Source of the DNA: Dolomedes plantarius
Lineage: Eukaryota; Arthropoda; Arachnida; Araneae; Dolomedidae
Length of the DNA stretch: 64,000 nucleotides
Direction of reading: 5' to 3'
NCBI GenBank assembly: GCA_907164885.2
Contig: OU015490.1
Location: 96,521,604-96,585,603, forward strand
How positions within the stretch are numbered: the stretch's first letter is position 1; each line of letters starts with the position of its first letter. Shown here piece after piece: positions 12,251-23,228 of this stretch. The position numbers were made by a program, and so were the translations under genes. Below the pieces are notes generated by a model. It was given only the letters and a program-made list of their open reading frames with translations, was not told where the DNA came from and ran no database searches.

Positions 12251-12766
12251 ACATCGACTTAAAACTGGTTCTACGGAGTGCCGGAACTGGTTTTCACCCA
12301 ACGTTTCTCCTGCTCCTACGATTCAAAGCGGCTACGCTTCAATGAATGCGCGTGTACTGACATTCCCTGACTACAAAGTTTAAAAAGATAAACGATGTCA
12401 ACAAAAAAAAAGAGCAGCGATCTTTGAATTTCCCGTTAAAGATCTGTGTGGTCAGTCATGGTGAATTTTTCGGCCAGAGAACCCATTGATTTGTTTATAG
12501 AAAAATGGTTCTGAACCACGTGGCTGCACGTGTCGCAAAAAAAGAATAATCAATCTTCAAAATACTGATGAAGAGAAAATCGATCTTCTGTGAGCGAATT
12601 TCCTTCCAACATATCATATAGGCTTCTACAGGTACGCATATAGTGCAGAATTGACGCAGATGTTAATGGATTCAAGAAATCCTAATATTTCCCGGCCCTT
12701 TGAGGAAAGATGTGATGCTCAAGTTTAATTCATTATGTGCTGTCTTATTTCATGTATTAATAAAAG
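12251..12766. other. no recognisable gene
   Basis: No motif was found. A short frame near 12465-12530 is not long enough to judge. An AATAAA-like word lies at about 12758. Confidence 0.5.
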
Positions 12767-13217
12767 TGTTGTCATAATGTGCCCAATAACAAGCCAAAAT
12801 CTCACACGAGATATTCATTCTTAATCACGAAGAAAGAGACTTATTTAAATTATGTACAAAAGTCTTTATTAAGACCTCCTCCTTCCATTTACATGTATGT
12901 ACAATTCACATAGTTACATTTCATCATGATGTAGTAGCTAGCAAAAGCCAAAATAAGTATACGACTCAGGTCTCTGCCTCAAAAAAAAAGCAGCAGCTCG
13001 TTCGACAGTCGGCTAAGGTCTTCCTGTCTCCTCAGACAAGCCGTTTTTTTATTACCTTTCTTCTTTTCTAGAAATCTCTGGAACATTCTCGAAGATTCTT
13101 TTAATATCTCCAACATCCGGTTCCACTGTTCCCCCTATCGGTGTTTTCATCGGCGAGGAAGATCGTTATTAAGGCCAACGGCCACACCTGGTCAGCCTCG
13201 GCTCCAATTGTAGCACA
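12767..13217 (-). mobile_element. putative LTR with adjacent polypurine tract (minus orientation)
   Basis: Read on the minus strand the block starts TGTGCTACAATTGGAGCC and ends TTATGACAACA. Just upstream of its start is GGCCGGGGAAGA (13229-13218), which fits a polypurine tract. A poly(A) signal AATAAAGACTTT lies near 12873-12862. This makes it the 3' LTR of a retroelement whose internal part is reduced to at most about 130 bp (13218-13345). The inner region has words close to the LTR at 5779-6244 (CCCCCTATCGGT), so the two may be related. Confidence 0.55.
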
Positions 13218-13439
13218 TCTTCCCCGGCCATGGGGATCCAATTAGCGAAGTTTGGACTGCTGGTCTTTATTCTATCCCTGCCGAGAGCACTTCTGAAACA
13301 GTTCACAGTCAAGACAAATATACATTTCTTCACGACATCATAGTGTCATTTATTCAGAAAGTGTGGTAAGTGAATTCTTGTTTGATTCTTTTTTTTAACG
13401 TAATGTACTAATCTTCTAGAATCACGGCCATAACAATAA
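13218..13439. other. short remnant next to the LTR, no coding
   Basis: The first 130 bp would be the 3' internal sequence of the retroelement if the LTR call is right. The rest shows nothing. Confidence 0.4.
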
Positions 13440-13578
13440 TTACTAACACTAGTCCACGGATTTAACTTTTCCATATCCGGCTTGAACCTGAGGGTATTTA
13501 ACGGTGCTTGTCGGGATTCTATTCGAGCACCCTCAGTACCGAAAGCCAATGCGCTTCTGACAGATTACCTCGGGCCCA
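13440..13578 (-). mobile_element. SINE fragment with tRNA-like head
   Basis: In reverse it reads GGCCCGAGGTAATCTGTCAG, then GAGGGTGCTCGAATAGAATC, and ends in ...TTAAATCCGTGGACT. These are the head and first body part of the SINE at 21062-21395. The body part expected to its left is missing here; a separate body fragment lies at 12015-12250, so one original copy may have been split by the LTR. Confidence 0.65.
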
Positions 13579-13703
13579 ATTATCGTCAGTTTACACCGTT
13601 TATTAGACTGTCAGTGATTCGAATTTTTCAAACTGTATTAATAAATCCTCACAGCTAATTATGTTTGGGCACCTAAAGCAGAAATGTATGTCCGTATATT
13701 CTA

Positions 13704-14523
13704 CTTAGCTCATCCAGAAAGTAAGTACCGTTTGCGCATATCTCCCGAGCATCTGACAGTACGAAGATTGCGCATGCGTAGTTACATACTTCAACTCTAG
13801 AACGAATTAGCCTAGCCATTTTGTTTGATTACGTTAACGTTTGAAGTCATTGTTTGTTGGTAATCATGTTTAAAACAATCGATCGGCCCACCAGCTGTGA
13901 AATAAGAGCCGTTATCAAGTTTTTGAATTCGAGAAATGTTCGATCTTGTGAAATTTATCATCTCACCAAGAGAAATCATGTGCACCTTCTTTTCGTACTG
14001 GCAAGGAATTTTGTTAGTGAACTGGATGGAACGAACCATAACAGCTTACTGTGAGACATTGAAGTTACGGCGCGCGATACAGAACAAAAGGCTTGGACTA
14101 CTGACTTCTGGTATTGTGTTCCTGCATAATACCGCGCGACCTTATACCATACGCGTAACGACGACGCTGGTTGATTCATTTCGAATTGAACAATTCTGTC
14201 ACCCTCCTTATAGCCCGGACCTAGCTCCATCCGATTTCCATTTGTTTTCTCATCTCAAGAAATTTCTTGCCGGCCAGCACTTTGCAAGTGATAATGAGAT
14301 CAAGGTAAACGTCCAGAACTGGTTCAGGTCACAGGCGACCGAATTCTACGAATCGGGTATGTTTCAATTAGTGTCACGATATGACACATGCCTTAATTCC
14401 CATGGTGAATACGTCGAAAAGTAGTTTAAGGTGTGTAGATTTTTATGTACTAAAATACAAATGAAAACAAATTGCTAATCTGTTTTAACACCCAAATGGT
14501 ACTTACTTTCTGGATGAGCTAAG
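13704..14523 (+). mobile_element. mariner element, internally deleted (820 bp)
   Basis: TIRs CTTAGCTCATCCAGAAAGTA at both ends (about 30 bp, one mismatch) are flanked by TA (13702-13703 and 14524-14525). An intact mariner is about 1.3 kb, so roughly 0.5 kb has been lost from the middle. The TIRs look well preserved, so the copy could still be mobilised by a related transposase. Confidence 0.92.
13866..14424 (+). pseudogene. mariner transposase, deleted and mutated (D,D34D type)
   Basis: The start MFKTIDRPTSCEIRAVIKFL with NSRNVRSCEIY is the first HTH helix set. The second HTH, linker and first aspartate are gone. The remaining part carries the second catalytic block as FLHNTARPY, where relatives have HDNARPH, so that aspartate is changed. 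The third is intact in YSPDLAPSDFHLF, 34 residues later. The C-terminus ...LNSHGEYVEK is complete. The N- and C-terminal parts are in different frames. Confidence 0.88.
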
Positions 14524-14525
14524 TA

Positions 14526-15309
14526 TAAATCAAGTACGTAACAGCATACCAAATATTCGAAACACTTCTGGTTGAACTGAAACCATCTACATCAGCCTTT
14601 TATTTTCTCTCAGGCCACTTTGCATATGTTTGTTATGTTACTAGTGCCGCAACATAGTACTCTATACCTCATAATATAATGATGTAAAAAATAAAACTGT
14701 AAACTTACATGGATTCAAACCTTTATTTAAAAATGAGTGTGATTTTGTTTATGTTGAAACAAACTTTTGTCTATTTTAGATAAATCTAGTTTATACTTGC
14801 TATATGCTACTCTCAATACGTCATTAAGGTATGAATCATTTAGGCCGATTTCTAGATACGTTCTTAGCATATTTCATTTTCGAATTCATTCATGTACAAA
14901 CATACGTTGAAGTGAAGAACATGAGCAGCAAGTGGTACATTTTTGTATTGTTCAGGCACTAATTTTTCAGAATTATGTTTACAAAAGCACCTGCCTCATA
15001 ACGTGTTTGAGTGTTTCCGGCAGCATATAAAAGCTTGGTGGGCCGCAGGTTTAGTACCCCTGATCTAAATCTGATATCTTATAACCCGAGTGAGAAACTG
15101 AACTTCAAGAGGAACGTATAGAAAGTAATAATTACATAATCCAAACTGCCATTCTTCCCTCAATCGAGATCTAATCACTTTTAGAAAGAGTTTGGCAAGT
15201 GTAGTTATCTACTCACGTGCTGACTATTTTTTTCCATTTGTTTTTAAGCTATCCGTTTACGTTCCGAACACTTTCTTTCAAAATCTGTACTTGCAAAAAT
15301 TTCTGTCTT
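14526..15309. other. no recognisable gene
   Basis: AT-rich, without motifs or repeats that I could match elsewhere in the window. Confidence 0.5.
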
Positions 15310-15908
15310 ATTTTTCGAAGGAATATAATACCAAAATTCAAAAATGATGCATAAATAGAAAATAACTATGCAACTTTCTACAAAATTGAGGATATTTGGT
15401 TGGAATTTAGCAATTTCTAGCAATTTCTCCGATTTGTACCGAAATTTTGCAGAAACGGTTCTAGCTCTAAAAAAAGAATTATTCATATAACATTAAATTA
15501 TTTTTGTCATATGTACTTAAGTACCTCCTGAATGTAATAACCTAAAAGTTAATCGATATCATCAAATTTTAAAAAAAGGACAAGTCATTATATGCAGTGA
15601 CATGTAAATGTTTATTAATTTCTCATGAGACATTTTATAACTGCAGCTATATATCAACAAATAATATGCCAAGAACCGAATCTGTCATCCATTACATTCT
15701 TAGTATTATGAAAAAAATACGTGAAAAATTTCATAGACATATCATAGTTAGATACGAAATTAAAGAAAAATAGACCATAACTATGTAAGTCTTTACAAAA
15801 TTGAGAAAATTGGGTAGAAATTTAGCAAATTTTTACAAAAACGACTCTAGCCCTAAAACAAAACAAAAAATATATGCATATAACATTATTTTCTTTTTGT
15901 CATATGTA
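15310..15908. repeat. tandem AT-rich repeat, about 394-bp period, left part
   Basis: Words such as TTTTTGTCATATGTAC, TTAATCGATATCATC, CAAGTCATTATATGCA and CGTGAAAAATTTCATAGACA recur in order. The second unit is cut at 15908 by a Tc1-like element and resumes at 17562-17870. An inverted, diverged copy lies at about 54270-54720. Confidence 0.75.
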
Positions 15909-17561
15909 CAGTGGCTCCCAAAAGTGTTCGTACACATACGATTTTCAATGAAATAAGGGTCAATCCATTAATTAAAATGAATATTTCATAATGGGTACTT
16001 AATAATAAGATCTATAATCTATTCTCAGCAAAACTACATGAAATATTTTGAAAACATAGTTAAACTTTATTTTTTAGAAACCAATAATAAAAAAGTAACA
16101 AAAACTATATATCAAAAGTCATCGTACACTTGTAAAAAATCTCTACATATTAGTAAATATTCTAATTTTTCGTTAAATTAATATTTAGTAGAATATCCTT
16201 CAGCATTCACAACAGCTTTTAAAAGTCTGGAAATAGATTGTACTATAGTTCTTTTGTAATTTCTGCATCAATGATCATTCATTCTTCCATCGTAATTGTT
16301 TAAGTTTGCTTTTCGTGTGAATGTTATGTTTTCGTACACGAACATCCAGTTTTCTCCAAATATGTTCTATTGGGTTTAAATCTGGCGATTGAGAAGGTGT
16401 TTTCAAAACTTGTGGACAATTATAGAGACACCAGAGGCGAACGTTTAGAGCCATGTGCTTAGGATCGTTATCTTGATAAATAAAACAAAGTTGTTTCCAA
16501 TACAACAAATTTTGGGCTGATAATTTTAAATTGTCTCTTAAAATATTTATATAAACACCATGATTCATTATACCATCAATAAATACCAAATTAACTACTC
16601 CTGATGCTGACATGCACCCACACACAAGGACACCTCCATCGTCATGTTTAACTGTTCCTACTAAATTCTTGGGATTAAGTTCCTCATTTTTTCTTCTCCA
16701 TACAATTATATGCCCATCAGAACCAAAAATGTTAAACTTGCTTTCATCGGCAAATAAGACATTATTCCAATACGTTTGGGGCTTATTTATCATTGATAGT
16801 GCGAAGGGAAGCCTAAGCTTTCTCACTCACAAGAAATTTTCTACGGGCAAAGTGCCCATGTAATCCAGATGGTCTGAGAACTCGTCGAACAGTTTCATGT
16901 GAAATTGAAGTAGATAATGTTTCATTAATTTCTTCAAAAACTTTTATAGCACTCAAACGTGGATTTTTCACAAATTTTCTAATTATAAATCTCTGATCAC
17001 GATCTGTTAACTTTGCCTGACGACTTTTTCTTACTTTGTTTTCGATCCGATTTTCTTCTTTAAAGTGTTTTATCACATACTGAACAGTAGAATGGGATAA
17101 ATTAAGTAATTTAGCAATATTCCGAACTGATTTACCACTACTATGATGAGAAATAATAAATTTTCGAATGCTGTTTGTTATTTCTTTACGACTGCGAGCC
17201 ATTTTTAAATAATAAATAGAATATTGCGGAATAGGCTAGCAAAAATTAAAGCCAAACGATATTTTAAATGCCACCACAATTCAAAAATAAAAATAAAGCG
17301 CCAGACGATAATTTTAATTATGAATTTATCCGAAAATATTTCAGTGTACGATGGCTTTTGTGAGATAAAGGTTTTGTTACTTTTTGATTATTGGTTTCTT
17401 AAAAATAAAGTTTTATTTTTTTTTCAAAATATTTTATGTAGTTTTGTTAAGAATAGATTATAGATCTTATTAATACCCATTCTGAAATATTCATTTTAAT
17501 TAATGAATAGACCCTATTTCATTGAAAATCGTAAGTGTACGAACACTTTTGGGAGCCACTG
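15909..17561 (-). mobile_element. Tc1-like element with about 220-bp IR/DR-type TIRs
   Basis: The ends begin CAGTGGCTCCCAAAAGTGTT and remain alignable for about 220 bp (15909-16132 and about 17343-17561), with TA outside each end. Each TIR has a similar motif at its outer part (GTGTTCGTACAC) and inner part (CATCGTACACT). This outer and inner arrangement is the IR/DR organisation of Tc1-like elements such as Sleeping Beauty and Minos, where both are transposase-binding sites. At 1653 bp the element is full length. Confidence 0.93.
16178..17202 (-). pseudogene. Tc1-like transposase (D,D34E), nearly intact with frameshifts
   Basis: The start MARSRKEITNSIRKF (17202) precedes a paired HTH (SVRNIAKLLNLSHSTVQYVI and DRDQRFIIRKFVKNPRLSAI). 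A frameshift near 16826 separates this from the catalytic part. That part keeps all three acidic positions: LFADESKFN, YQDNDPKHM and SPDLNPIEHIW, with 34 residues between the last two. A second shift near 16270 separates the usual C-terminal tail, which ends near 16178. Only a few lesions are present, so it is one of the youngest transposase genes here. Confidence 0.9.
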
Positions 17562-17870
17562 TATGTAAATACTTCCTGAGTTTAATGACCTAAATGCTAA
17601 TCGATATCATGAAATCTAAAAAAAAATGCAAGTCATTATATGCAACGACATGCAAAATTGTAGTTATTTATCATGAGATATTTTATAAATGCAGCTATAT
17701 ATCAACAAAATATATATACCAAGAACCGAATATGTGGTTCGTTACATTCTTAGAATTATGAAAAACATACGTGAAAAATTTCAGAAACATATCATGTTTA
17801 GATTTTGAGTTATCACAATAGTCATTTACATTTTTAATGAAAAGCAAGTTCTTCAGAAAACACGAAGTTT
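17562..17870. repeat. tandem AT-rich repeat, right part after the Tc1 insertion
   Basis: It resumes the unit cut at 15908 (TTCCTGAGTTTAATGACC, TGCTAATCGATATCATGAAA, CAAGTCATTATATGCAACGA, CGTGAAAAATTTCAGAAACA). The TA at 17562-17563 is the target duplication. Confidence 0.75.
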
Positions 17871-18916
17871 TCAACTTGTGTTGAAATTCACAGCTGCTGC
17901 CGATCTATAAATCGCTCTCATATCATTTCAAATGACCGTACAGAAAAAATAGAATCAGAAATTTAGAATATTTAAATAAAAAGGAATCAAAACAAATTTC
18001 AGAATTTTCATCAAAATCGACGTTTTAAAAGTAGTCGGATAACATAAGAGATACGAAATAAAATTTTCTTAATTTTTTTATAAAAAAATCTAGACTATTA
18101 AACTATAAATTTTTAAAGAAAGAATAGAGAAAATTAATTTCTCCCTGACAATGAATTTCAAAGTATAATTAATATATATGAAGTTCGTACTAGAGAAAGG
18201 AATTGCATAATTGTGGAAGATATTTTTGCATGAAATGTGTCAAAGAAAGGAAATTTATAAAATCCATAATATTTTACGACACTGATTCATTTTTGTCTCC
18301 AGACGGAATCATTGCTTCTATGAAATTCCAAATGACAACATCTGAAATCCATAATATATTTAACGATAATTCGAACCTTTAGGTGCAGTTATTTTCAAGT
18401 CACTGAGCATTAGATTCGATTTCTCTATGAACAAATCACAAATAAGCATCATTTGTGCTAGTTCATAGAGGCAACTGAAATAACAGCCTCAATCAATAGG
18501 AACAATCGACTCTAATCCTTTGCAATATGAAATTAGATTTTATCTTTCATACTATAAATAGATTTCCTATAATTGATTTTCGAATTAAAGAATTTTTACG
18601 CCGTCATCATACTCATGCAATAGATATAATACAGGGTATTTCAATTTATATTATTGGAATTTCCAGTTCACATTAAAGGTCTGAAAATTCTTCGTAGTAT
18701 CTAGATTGATATATTTCTCTGATATTTCCTTTGTTGTATAATTCTCTGATATTTCCTTTGTTGTTTATATTAACTCTTTGCTAATAACATTATGAATTTT
18801 CATGAAGAGTATAAATGTCTGATGCATTCAACTTAAATACGTATAAAAATTAATTTCTCACTGGTCTCAATTTATTAACTAACAGACTCCAATCACAGCT
18901 AAATCTCCCCCAAAAA
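17871..18916. other. no recognisable gene; one imperfect hairpin
   Basis: AT-rich. At 18422-18473 TCTCTATGAAC and GTTCATAGAGG bracket CACAAAT and ATTTGTG, a short imperfect hairpin. At about 18713-18770 a segment with GATATTTCCTTTGTTGT is duplicated. Confidence 0.5.
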
Positions 18917-19230
18917 GGTAATCTTACACCAAAAAGTAAATATTATTGAATTAAATTATACTGGAAAACCAAAAAAAAAGAAAAGAAATAAAGAAACTAA
19001 AAGAAATAACCACAAGATGGAAAAAACAAACTGTATTATCAAAAACAGCGATAAAGACAAAATGCTCGTTACAGGAGTAATCTTATGCTAAAAAGTAAAT
19101 ATTATTGAAATAAATTATACGGGAAAACCAGAAAAATAAAAGTTAAAACCAAAAGAAAAAAAAACTATATTACCAAAACAGCGATAATGGTAAACTGCTT
19201 GTTAAAGGTAATCTTACACTACAAAGTAAA
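18917..19230. repeat. tandem array of about 130-160-bp units
   Basis: Units start with GGTAATCTTACACCAAAAAG-type words at about 18917, 19075 and 19206 and share AAATATTATTGAA and AACAGCGATAA. The third unit is interrupted by the fold-back element and resumes at 20005-20130. A further relative starts at about 20698. Confidence 0.75.
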
Positions 19231-20004
19231 ACAGGGTGGTCATAAAAAAAAAAACTTTGCCGAAATATGGACCTCTATCAGCTGTTCCGTTCAACCGATC
19301 AAGATGAGAATTCAGATATAGTTATTCAGAGGTATGAGCTCGGGATTCTCTTAACGGCAATATTGTGGCGCTCACAGTTACGGTTATAGGTATAGAAACT
19401 CGAAATTTTCGAATTGCAGCGCCCACTTTTTCCCGTCGCAAAATGCTCAGCGCATGCGAAAACCCTAAAGAGCGTTGGAACGGTACGTGTATCACAAAAA
19501 AAAAGGACGCGTTATGGACGCACAAAAAACAGCTCTACGAACGGCCAATAAAAACACGATGATGGCACCCTTGTAGAACATGTGTAATCCAAATCCAAAT
19601 TTTCTTTTGTCCGATCTGTTTTGTCATCAGTGATTGGTGTCTTGACTCTGTCATATGCAAATTTCCTCCGTGCGCCCCGATCTTGTTTTTGTAGGCAGTT
19701 CATAGAGCTGTTATTTTGTGCGTGCATAACACGCCCGTTTTATTGTGATACACGTACCGTTCCAAGACTTTTTAGGGTATTCCTATGTACTTAGCATTTT
19801 GCGATGGGGAAAAACGGGTGTTGCCATTTGAAAATTTCGAGTTTCTGTAACAATAACCGTAACCGTGAGCGCCACTTGGTTGCCGTTCACAGAATCCATA
19901 TCTCATTCCTCTGAATGACTATATCTGAAATCTCATGTCGATCGGTTGAACGGAACGGCCACTAGAGGTCTATATATCGGCAAAGATTTTTTATGACCAC
20001 CCCC
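19231..20004. mobile_element. fold-back DNA transposon with about 320-bp TIRs (774 bp)
   Basis: The left arm starts CAGGGTGGTCATAAA and the right arm, reversed, starts GGGGGTGGTCATAAA. The arms stay alignable to about 19555 on the left and 19689 on the right, leaving about 130 bp of unique centre. The right flank is TA; the left flank reads AA where TA is expected, so the TA target is plausible but not proven. No coding remains. It interrupts the third unit of the flanking array, so it is younger than the array. Confidence 0.85.
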
Positions 20005-20820
20005 TATTATTGAATTCAATTTTACGGGAACGACCAAAAATGAAATTTAAAAATCAAAAGAAAAGCCACAAAGGTAAAAAACAAACTGTATTACGAAAAA
20101 ACAGCGATAAAGGGGAAATGCTTGTTATCGCACCCAACGAAGAACTCAGTCATCATTATTTCAGCTTACTGACGTTAAATCTCAAGAAAAATATATGTTT
20201 AAATGTTTAACCAGGCTACGTTATCTACTGATTGAATTTGAATAGTTGCCAAGTTAAATTTTTCTTTCCGAGTTTTTTTGGGTCTCAATAAGCTATTTTC
20301 TATATTCCAGGCATAAGGCTTATTTCTCATTAGTGCTACTGAACTATTTTCGTTTACTCAAATATGCTACTGGAAAGAGAACTAAAAATTATATCTGTGT
20401 TAAATACGATTTTTGTTACAGTCACATAACCAGAAATGGTTTATGTATTGGCTTTACCATTACATCTGGTTTGTATAATTGAAAAACAAATGCTTCAAAT
20501 ATCTTATTTTTTAATAAAGAATTCAATAAAATAAACAAAGTACTAATAAGCCACTTTTGTTAGTAATTATTGATAATTATTTTCGTCTTGTATTAAACAA
20601 ACACAATATTAAAGATGCCAAAAGAGAAAAAAATGTTGAAGAATAATCAATCCATCCAAATCAAACCCCAATCGCTGCGAAATATTTACACAAAAGGCAA
20701 TCTTACACTATTAAATACACTATAAAATAAATATTATTGAATTAAATTATGCTGGGAATCAACAAAACATACTTAGAAACAAAAGAGATAAAAAACTGTA
20801 TTTTATAACTATTATTTCTG
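20005..20820. repeat. array remainder and AT-rich sequence
   Basis: 20005-20130 completes the interrupted unit (TTATTGAATT, AACAAACTGTATTACGAAAA, AACAGCGATAAAGG). About 20698-20790 carries another diverged unit (GGCAATCTTACACTATTAAA; AATATTATTGAATTAAATTA). Nothing else is recognised. Confidence 0.6.
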
Positions 20821-21061
20821 GTTAGTATTACTGAAAATACAATACTTCAGATACGTTATACGAAATTTTTAATAAGAAATTCGAGAAAATAAATCAAAAC
20901 ACTTATATACCACGTGATATTGATCACCATATCCCATTTCTTTGAACAAAAACGATATTAAAGGCTCCAAAGGAAGAAAAAAATAATGTGGAAGATTAAA
21001 ACTTCAATAGAATTTCAAATATCAGTTAAGTGCGTGGTACAATAAAATATACTAAAGTTGT

Positions 21062-21395
21062 CGATCTTGTTTCTAATGTCCCCTGGCCAGAATTCTTACC
21101 AGACTGGGTCCATATAGGCTAGCGGGCTGAGGGGTGCGGCTCCGGTTGAGAATGGAACCACAAGGATTGGAATCCGATTGAGCCAGGTGCCACCGCAATT
21201 TTGACCGAGCCCCCCCCCAAGGGGTTCATGCCGACTCCCACCCTCTCTGACCTCATAGGGGGACTTTCCGGTCTACGGATTTAACGTTCCCATATACGGT
21301 CAATACACGGAAATATTGAATGACGCTTGTCGGAATTCGAACGGAGCGCCCTCGATACTGAAAGTCGACGTGCTACCACTAGGCTACCTCGAGCC
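21062..21395 (-). mobile_element. tRNA-derived SINE, most complete copy
   Basis: Read in reverse it begins GGCTCGAGGTAGCCTAGTGG; TAGCCTAGTGGTAGCAC is a good A box and GTTCGAATTCC a good B box about 45 bp later, the spacing of a tRNA. The unrelated body follows, ending near 21062 in a T-rich stretch. The A and B boxes would recruit TFIIIC for Pol III transcription, and mobilisation would need a LINE partner. Three other pieces of the family are at 7630, 12015 and 13440. Confidence 0.8.
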
Positions 21396-21459
21396 GAAAA
21401 AAAACTTATTTATTTAATTATACAAATGCTAGGCATTTTGCCACTAAGCCATTAGTCTA

Positions 21460-21646
21460 AGGACCTGTTCACATAGGAGTCAGTTGCGTTGCGTTAAGGA
21501 AAAGATGGCGTTGAGACGAAAATAAACCAATCATATGCCTCCAAACGATTAGCAATGAAATTTTTAAAGCCTATGATTGGTTTATTTTCGTCTCAACGTC
21601 ATCTTTTCCTTAACGCAACGCAACGAACTCCTATGTGAACAGGCCC
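21460..21646. mobile_element. 187-bp hairpin MITE with 8-bp target duplication
   Basis: The arms (21460-21535 and about 21570-21646) are inverted copies with only a few differences: AGGACCTGTTCACATAGGAG against the reversed right end GGGCCTGTTCACATAGGAG. TTAGTCTA flanks both sides (21452-21459, 21647-21654). An 8-bp duplication fits hAT or P-type integration, but the transposase family is not shown by the sequence. Confidence 0.88.
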
Positions 21647-21654
21647 TTAGTCTA

Positions 21655-21915
21655 TCTTCCCAATACTTCAGAACAACAATAGAATTAAACGCCATTAAAG
21701 CAGTACATTCGTCGATATGCTTATTATCCATGCATTGTCAGAGAGTCACGTTGAGTCCAGAGTCCCTAAGACCAATTTGTGAAGGTGAGCATTCAAACCG
21801 TGCCCGGTCAATAGGCGAAATAACGCACCGGCTGCATGACGGGCAAAATCTAGCACAACGGGCCTTTGAACAAGTGAGACACTACCAGGCCTTTCCCCTA
21901 GCTTCATTTGATAGG
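21655..21915 (-). pseudogene. fragment resembling a LINE ORF2 C-terminal region
   Basis: On the minus strand, about 21875-21770 reads ARHAAGALFRLLTGHGLNAHLHKL. After a shift it continues with CMDNKHIDECTALMAFNSIVVLKYW (to about 21665). The pattern of RLLTGH, then AHLHKLGL, then a Cys/His-containing H-x-x-E-C stretch and a YW near the end matches the region after the reverse transcriptase in many arthropod non-LTR elements. No reverse transcriptase core is present. The MITE lies at its downstream edge. Confidence 0.45.
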
Positions 21916-21929
21916 TAGGAGGCAACCCG

Positions 21930-23228
21930 CCCCCCTTGAATTCTAATTTAATTAGGAGTTTTGTGGCACTGAAGGTCATGAAGCAAATTTCAAGAAATGT
22001 ATTGTCACTAAGAAATTCAAGCGTCAGGTTTTTGTTCGTTCAAGACTACCAACCAAAAATTACTCGCTTCGCACAAGGAGAAACCAGGTGGCGCTGCCAG
22101 TACGCCAAAAGAACTTTTCAATTTGCAACAGGCCATTTGATTATTAGAAGTTTGCAGAATAATACCCAAAATAGACTAATAAAAGATTTTACTACTTCCA
22201 ACATTACTATCTAAAAAGATATGTTAATACCAACTTTTTTTTAACAAATTTTGTTTTCTCTCTAAAGTATAACCTGCTGATTCATCATAAATAAGCGATA
22301 AAACCTTGAAAGATTTACGGAGCTTAAAATTTATTCCATCTGGCTCATGAGGTAATGGAGTGTTTAAGTCTTCAATTTCCGCCCTTTAAAAAAATCCATC
22401 AAAATGTGATCAACGGATGTTTCAAGTGATAAACTTGTAACTCGTGTTCTTAATATTTTGGATTCTATTTTAAGTAGTTACAGATAATCCTGAAGCAATG
22501 ATTGAGTACATTTTATTCCAAGAAAATAGTGCGATAAATAGGAGCTAGCGGCATGTTTAAGCTTTTAATCCCTTTCTAAGTAGTCACTAAATTTCTCATT
22601 CAAATTAAAATAATGAATTGGGATATATTTACAAAGAACGTAAATTCATAACAGGAAAATGGAAATAAGAAATTTCTGAAATTTACAATATCCCCTTTAA
22701 ATTATAATTTATGAATAGTAATTGTATGTATATACTACGCCTTCCCTAGTGTGTTTAATCTAGAAAAAAATTTCCTTCTCTAATCGCATCTAAGTAGGTT
22801 ATATAAATCCCACCTAGTTTGAAAATTGAACAAACCTTAAGCTTGTTTTGCGGTGACTGAATTTGAATTAAATGTTTGAAATCATTATTCAGAGTTAATT
22901 TATGAATTTGAAAACTAGATAGAAACATTATTTTTTTTCCATGATGTAACTCCTCTCTGGTAAGTAAGGGATTGTTTATTGGAAAATTCCTTACTACATT
23001 TAATATCTTTTATAAATATTTCAGTGACTGCCTATTTCCTCGGATGGTCTCCTATTTCCCTACAAACTCCATTTCTACATTTTTAGTCCTTTATTTGAGA
23101 ATAAAATTGATATCCTGCGAACAATATTTTATCCATCAAAAGACAGAAGGCAGCAATGATAAGTTAAATCACCCATCTCTCATCTTGGTGGTCTAAACTT
23201 GATATGATTAATAAAAATTAAAAATACA
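21930..23228. other. no recognisable gene
   Basis: AT-rich. A moderately GC-rich patch at about 21990-22110 contains short frames without motifs. Confidence 0.5.

Noticed and set aside
15244..15486. 80-codon minus-strand frame
   Set aside because: It has no motif and overlaps a non-coding dispersed repeat whose other copies do not keep the frame.
18422..18473. Imperfect hairpin as a possible RNA gene
   Set aside because: The stem is short and interrupted and there is no second copy or conserved context.
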